Shown here piece by piece: positions 61,392 through 64,000 of a DNA stretch of 64,000 nt; position 1 is the stretch's first letter, and each line of letters opens with the position of its first letter. The stretch covers positions 2,728,001 to 2,792,000 of the forward strand of contig NZ_JARTVY010000001.1 of assembly GCF_031450805.1 (NCBI RefSeq). The letters are read 5' to 3'. The notes beneath the pieces are model-generated. The model ran no database searches and was not told where the DNA came from. It was given only the letters and a program-made list of their open reading frames with translations. The position numbers and the translations under genes were made by a program. This DNA comes from Caballeronia sp031450805 (lineage in GTDB: Bacteria; Pseudomonadota; Gammaproteobacteria; Burkholderiales; Burkholderiaceae).

Positions 61392-62291
61392 TCAGATGGA
61401 GAACGAGCCCTTCGCCGGAACGCCGGCGCTTTCAATGAGGCCTTTGACCCACTTGCGCGCGGGCAGGCCGAGTTGCGCTTCGAGCAGCTTCGCGCGTTCC
61501 TGCAACGCGGAGAACGGCACATCGAGCGCGGGACCGGCGAACGCGAGCGCGACGCGATTGCCGTCGTGCACTTCCGGCAATGCGATCACGCGATGATCGA
61601 ACGCCTCGTTCAGATGACGCATGTTGCGCACGAAGCTCGGATGATCGCCGAACAGGTTGATGGTCACCACGCCCGCTTCCGGCGTGAGACACGCCCGGCA
61701 TGCGCGATAGAACGAGACGCTGTCGAGCACCGGACCGCGCGCGGTGGCATCGTAGATGTCGATCTGCAATGCGCCGATGGTGCCGTGATTCGCGCGGTCG
61801 TTGACGAACTCCCAGGCATCGCGTTCGGTGACGGTGAGGCGTGCGTCGTCGTAAGGCAGTTCGAACATCGCGCGCGCCGCGATGACGACGGCCGGGTTCA
61901 GTTCGACCGCTTCCACTTTCGCGCGCTTCAGGAACCGATAGCAGAACTTCGTGAGCGCCGCCGCGCCGAGCCCCAGTTGCACGATGCGTTCGGGTGTCTC
62001 GATGAAGAGCAGCCACGCCATCATCTGCTGCGCGTATTCGAGTTCGATGTGATCGGGCTTTCTGAGGCGCATCGCGCCCTGGACCCATTCGGTGCCGAAG
62101 TGCAGGAAGCGCACGCCGCCTTCTTCGGAGAACGTCACGGGCGCGAAGCGCGGCTTGCGCGGCGCGTCGATGCGCGGTGCGTTGGCGAGGTCGTCGTCAT
62201 CTTGCTTGTTACGGCGGGCTTGCTTGCCGCTTTCTTTCTTGCGGCCGAACGCGCGGGCTTCAGCCGACGCGCGCTTGATCAGATTCGTCAT
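61392..62291 (-). CDS. Spermidine synthase-like methyltransferase-fold protein
   Basis: A 299-residue Rossmann-fold protein similar to polyamine aminopropyltransferases: MAWLLFIETPERIVQLGLGAAALTKF, AVELNPAVVIAARAMF, and IDIYDATARGPVLDSVSFYRACRACL. The glycine motif is LGLGAAA instead of GGGDG, so real spermidine synthase activity is doubtful; a role as an unassigned SAM/dcSAM-binding enzyme is equally likely. The N-terminus is Lys/Arg/Asp-rich and disordered. It overlaps the preceding glycosylase gene by 32 bases out of frame. Confidence 0.82.
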   Translation of the reverse strand: MTNLIKRASAEARAFGRKKESGKQARRNKQDDDDLANAPRIDAPRKPRFAPVTFSEEGGVRFLHFGTEWVQGAMRLRKPDHIELEYAQQMMAWLLFIETPERIVQLGLGAAALTKFCYRFLKRAKVEAVELNPAVVIAARAMFELPYDDARLTVTERDAWEFVNDRANHGTIGALQIDIYDATARGPVLDSVSFYRACRACLTPEAGVVTINLFGDHPSFVRNMRHLNEAFDHRVIALPEVHDGNRVALAFAGPALDVPFSALQERAKLLEAQLGLPARKWVKGLIESAGVPAKGSFSI

Positions 62292-62766
62292 GGGTGAGGA
62301 TGTCGCGCCAGATGCGCAATTTTTGGTCGAACGAGAGGATAGCATTGGCCGGACTCGACGACGGCAGGACGAGCGTCGCGTACCCGGCTGCGGCGATCAC
62401 GGGCGCGAACTTACCCGATGTCTTGCCGTTGAAGCACACCTTGCGCAGCATCGGAAAGCGCTCGCGGAACGCGGCGAAGTCGTTCGGCGATGCGTTGCGG
62501 ATCGCGCTGTCGAGGCTGCCCTCGCGGTCGCAAGCGGCGAGCACGTCCCACAGGCCGATTCCATGTTTCATCAGGCGTACTAGTCTTTCTTCGTACGCGA
62601 GTTCATGCAGCGGTTCGTCGATGACCGCGCCGACGAGCCGCCAGAACTGGTTGCGCGGATGCGCGTAATACTGCGTCGCCGCGAGCGATGCGACGCCGGG
62701 AAAGCTGCCGAGAATGAGTGTGTGCGTCGCGTGGCCGCCGATCGGCGGAAAGCCGGTGAGTCTCAT
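62260..62766 (-). CDS. DNA-deoxyinosine/hypoxanthine glycosylase, UDG superfamily
   Basis: A 168-residue single-domain uracil-DNA-glycosylase-superfamily enzyme of the hypoxanthine-DNA glycosylase (family 6) kind. Motif 1 is LILGSFPGVASLAATQYYAHPRNQFW and the second motif LPSSSPANA; the catalytic Asn lies in the first motif's HPRNQFW. It removes deaminated adenine. Start at 62766 overlaps the ubiC stop by ATGA, and its 3' end overlaps the next gene, so all three are one transcript. Confidence 0.9.
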   Translation of the reverse strand: MRLTGFPPIGGHATHTLILGSFPGVASLAATQYYAHPRNQFWRLVGAVIDEPLHELAYEERLVRLMKHGIGLWDVLAACDREGSLDSAIRNASPNDFAAFRERFPMLRKVCFNGKTSGKFAPVIAAAGYATLVLPSSSPANAILSFDQKLRIWRDILTHDESDQARVG

Positions 62767-63404
62767 GTGGCCTCGCCGCGCACGGCGTGCTTCGCATGCG
62801 AAGCGAGATGGTCATAAGCGCGCGCATGTTCGCGATAATGCCGCTCGCCATGCGATGCGGCGAGCTTGCGCCAAAGCGCATCGAGCATGCATTCGGTGAC
62901 CATCAGCGGTGCGCCGTAACGCACGAAGACGGATCGGCGCGCGACGAGCGCGTGACCTGCCTGCGCTTGCCGGACCGCCAGCCGATAGAGCGGATGCCGC
63001 GCCGTCAGCACGCGGCTCGCGAGCATCGAGCGGGACACGCTGGTGTCGCTATAGAGCAGTTCGGCGAGCGGGCGCGTGCGCAGCCGCCGCATCGATTGCC
63101 AGATGCCATTGCCATGCGACAACGCGACGATGCTGTGCGCGGCGACGAACGGCACGCCATCGACTTTGAGCACGACTTCGCGGGTCCAGACCGGCGTGCG
63201 CGGCGTGACGCCGAGTGCGCGCCATTCGTCCTGCCAGGGGATATCCACTGCTTCCCGCGTTACTTCCACGGTGACTTGGCCGAGGGTGCGCAAGTGGGCG
63301 GTGAGCGAGCCGGGGCGGGTGAGCCAGTCTTTTTGGTGCGCGCTCAGCGACGCGTGGGGCGTGACGCGCCAGTGGATGTCGACAAGCGAAAAAGGAATGG
63401 GCAT
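62763..63404 (-). CDS. ubiC: Chorismate lyase
   Basis: Cleaves chorismate to 4-hydroxybenzoate and pyruvate, the first committed step of ubiquinone synthesis. The 213-residue product is somewhat longer than E. coli UbiC (165) because of the C-terminus, and carries the R-E-V (TPVWTREVVL), SIVALSHGNG and the family core WQSMRRLRTRPLAELLY and VSRSMLASRVLT. I start it at the ATG at 63404; longer readings add sequence without similarity. It is first in a three-gene leftward operon and divergent from the Tlde1-like gene. Confidence 0.92.
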   Translation of the reverse strand: MPIPFSLVDIHWRVTPHASLSAHQKDWLTRPGSLTAHLRTLGQVTVEVTREAVDIPWQDEWRALGVTPRTPVWTREVVLKVDGVPFVAAHSIVALSHGNGIWQSMRRLRTRPLAELLYSDTSVSRSMLASRVLTARHPLYRLAVRQAQAGHALVARRSVFVRYGAPLMVTECMLDALWRKLAASHGERHYREHARAYDHLASHAKHAVRGEAT

Positions 63405-63552
63405 GGCGATGATTATAAAAGTCCACGCGCTTCGGACGATTCGTATGGAATCGACAGCTACCTCGCCTGACACTCGCTGATGCATCACGGCGAATGCGCG
63501 TGGTTCATGGATGGCCTTCGCGGCTTGGGAGCAACAAAGAAAGGGACCGGAC
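63405..63552. promoter_or_regulatory. Divergent region ubiC / Tlde1-like gene
   Basis: 148 bases. AT-rich GATTATAAAAG at about 63410 contains TATAAA. AAAGGGA lies about eight bases before the Tlde1-like ATG as a ribosome site. No gene. Confidence 0.4.
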
Positions 63553-64000
63553 ATGCCTGTCAATTGCACTTTCCTGCTCAACCGGAGACCCACTTCCACG
63601 CTTTCCTGTCCGGGATTCGGGGACGTGGAAGCATACTCCGGAACTAACGGAGGCCGCGACAATCCTGACGCCGTCAAATTGGTGAACATGGGACCAATAC
63701 CGCCCGGCACTTACTATCTCGTCGATCGGCAGTCCGGAGGAACGATGGGCTGGGTACGCGACTGGTGGAGCCAGCACGGATATGGGGCAACGGACGAAAC
63801 GGGGTGGTTCATGCTGTGGAACGTCCGCCCGGGCGACTACACCATGATCGACGGTGTGAGGCGCGGCGCATTTCGTCTACACCCGGAAGGACCGGCTCGC
63901 CTGAGCGAGGGTTGCATAACGGTGCCGGACCTGCCCGGCTTCGAACGATTGCAGCGCTACATCCGCAGTGGACCGCCGCGCATTCCCGTGCCGGGAACTA
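63553..64000 (+). CDS. Tlde1-like (DUF2778) peptidoglycan-targeting effector, truncated by the window edge
   Basis: Open to the end of the window, 149 residues seen. The layout matches DUF2778/Tlde1 type VI effectors: EAYSGTNGGRDNPDA, then NMGPIPPGTYYLVDR, FMLWNVRPGD, and the catalytic pair His110 (RGAFRLHPEGP) and Cys121 (RLSEGCITVPD), the His and Cys of a YkuD-like L,D-transpeptidase fold. No signal peptide or membrane helix. Codons AGA, AGG, ATA, CTA and many GGA are rare in the neighbours, suggesting transfer. An immunity gene would be expected beyond the edge. Sure of family; role by analogy. Confidence 0.85.
   Translation, partial: MPVNCTFLLNRRPTSTLSCPGFGDVEAYSGTNGGRDNPDAVKLVNMGPIPPGTYYLVDRQSGGTMGWVRDWWSQHGYGATDETGWFMLWNVRPGDYTMIDGVRRGAFRLHPEGPARLSEGCITVPDLPGFERLQRYIRSGPPRIPVPGT

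Noticed and set aside
1..64000. CRISPR arrays, tRNA or rRNA genes, IS elements, prophage, origin
   Set aside because: I looked for repeat-spacer arrays, cloverleaf-like runs, transposase motifs and terminal repeats and saw none; a covariance or profile search could still find a small RNA.

Overview
The window looks like a chromosomal segment from a high-GC betaproteobacterium of the Burkholderiaceae, closest in feel to Caballeronia, Paraburkholderia or Burkholderia. The reasons are the strong G/C third-position bias, a PHB depolymerase with a Cys nucleophile, a hemF-nadD-rsfS-rlmH-maf-rng housekeeping run, an FtsK with a very long Ala/Pro-rich linker, an rnfB-like gene beside nth, and a DUF3311/MctP monocarboxylate transporter pair. 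The genus call is inference from gene content. I see no rRNA, tRNA, CRISPR array, insertion sequence or prophage. About 57 protein genes fill nearly all of the sequence.

Layout. 1-8.7 kb: an MdtABC-type RND efflux operon (adaptor and two permeases, no outer-membrane factor in view), then an NAD(P)-binding protein. 8.7-10.9 kb: a leftward trio of SDR, methylglyoxal synthase and quinone oxidoreductase. 11-19.2 kb: rightward housekeeping genes upp, yebC, purD, hemF, nadD, rsfS, rlmH, maf and rng, covering pyrimidine salvage, purine, heme and NAD synthesis, ribosome maturation and RNA processing. 19.2-25.5 kb: LPS and envelope assembly (O-antigen ligase/polymerase-like protein, GT4, WaaC-like heptosyltransferase, MsbA, WaaE-like GT2). 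25.5-34.8 kb: dnaE, trhO, gluQ, rhlE, then a leftward purT operon carrying two tiny envelope proteins.

35-43.7 kb: META-domain lipoprotein, FtsK, ZntB-like transporter, PagP, a secreted lactonase-family propeller, DUF3096 and an unrecognised 82-residue protein. 43.9-49.9 kb: GH15 glucoamylase/trehalase-like enzyme, PhaZ, a TetR regulator, orphan RnfB-like ferredoxin and nth. 50-51.3 kb: DUF1841 and two tandem monoheme cytochromes. 51.7-56 kb: a MoxR ATPase / GNAT / CoxE-type VWA cassette leading into a BenE transporter and a free-standing TonB-C-like mini-protein. 56-63.4 kb: transaldolase, a PhnB/VOC protein, an FUSC exporter, the DUF3311-MctP pair, and an overlapping leftward set ubiC / deoxyinosine glycosylase / spermidine-synthase-like. 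At the right edge begins a Tlde1-type (DUF2778) peptidoglycan-targeting effector, cut by the window end.

Most of the window is conserved core genome. The least ordinary items are the truncated Tlde1-like gene with atypical codon use, the MoxR-GNAT-VWA cassette with a degenerate MIDAS, the stand-alone TonB-C-like protein, the SDR lacking its catalytic Tyr and Lys next to mgsA, and the two small envelope genes translationally linked behind purT. I found no clear undescribed multi-gene system; these are the best leads.
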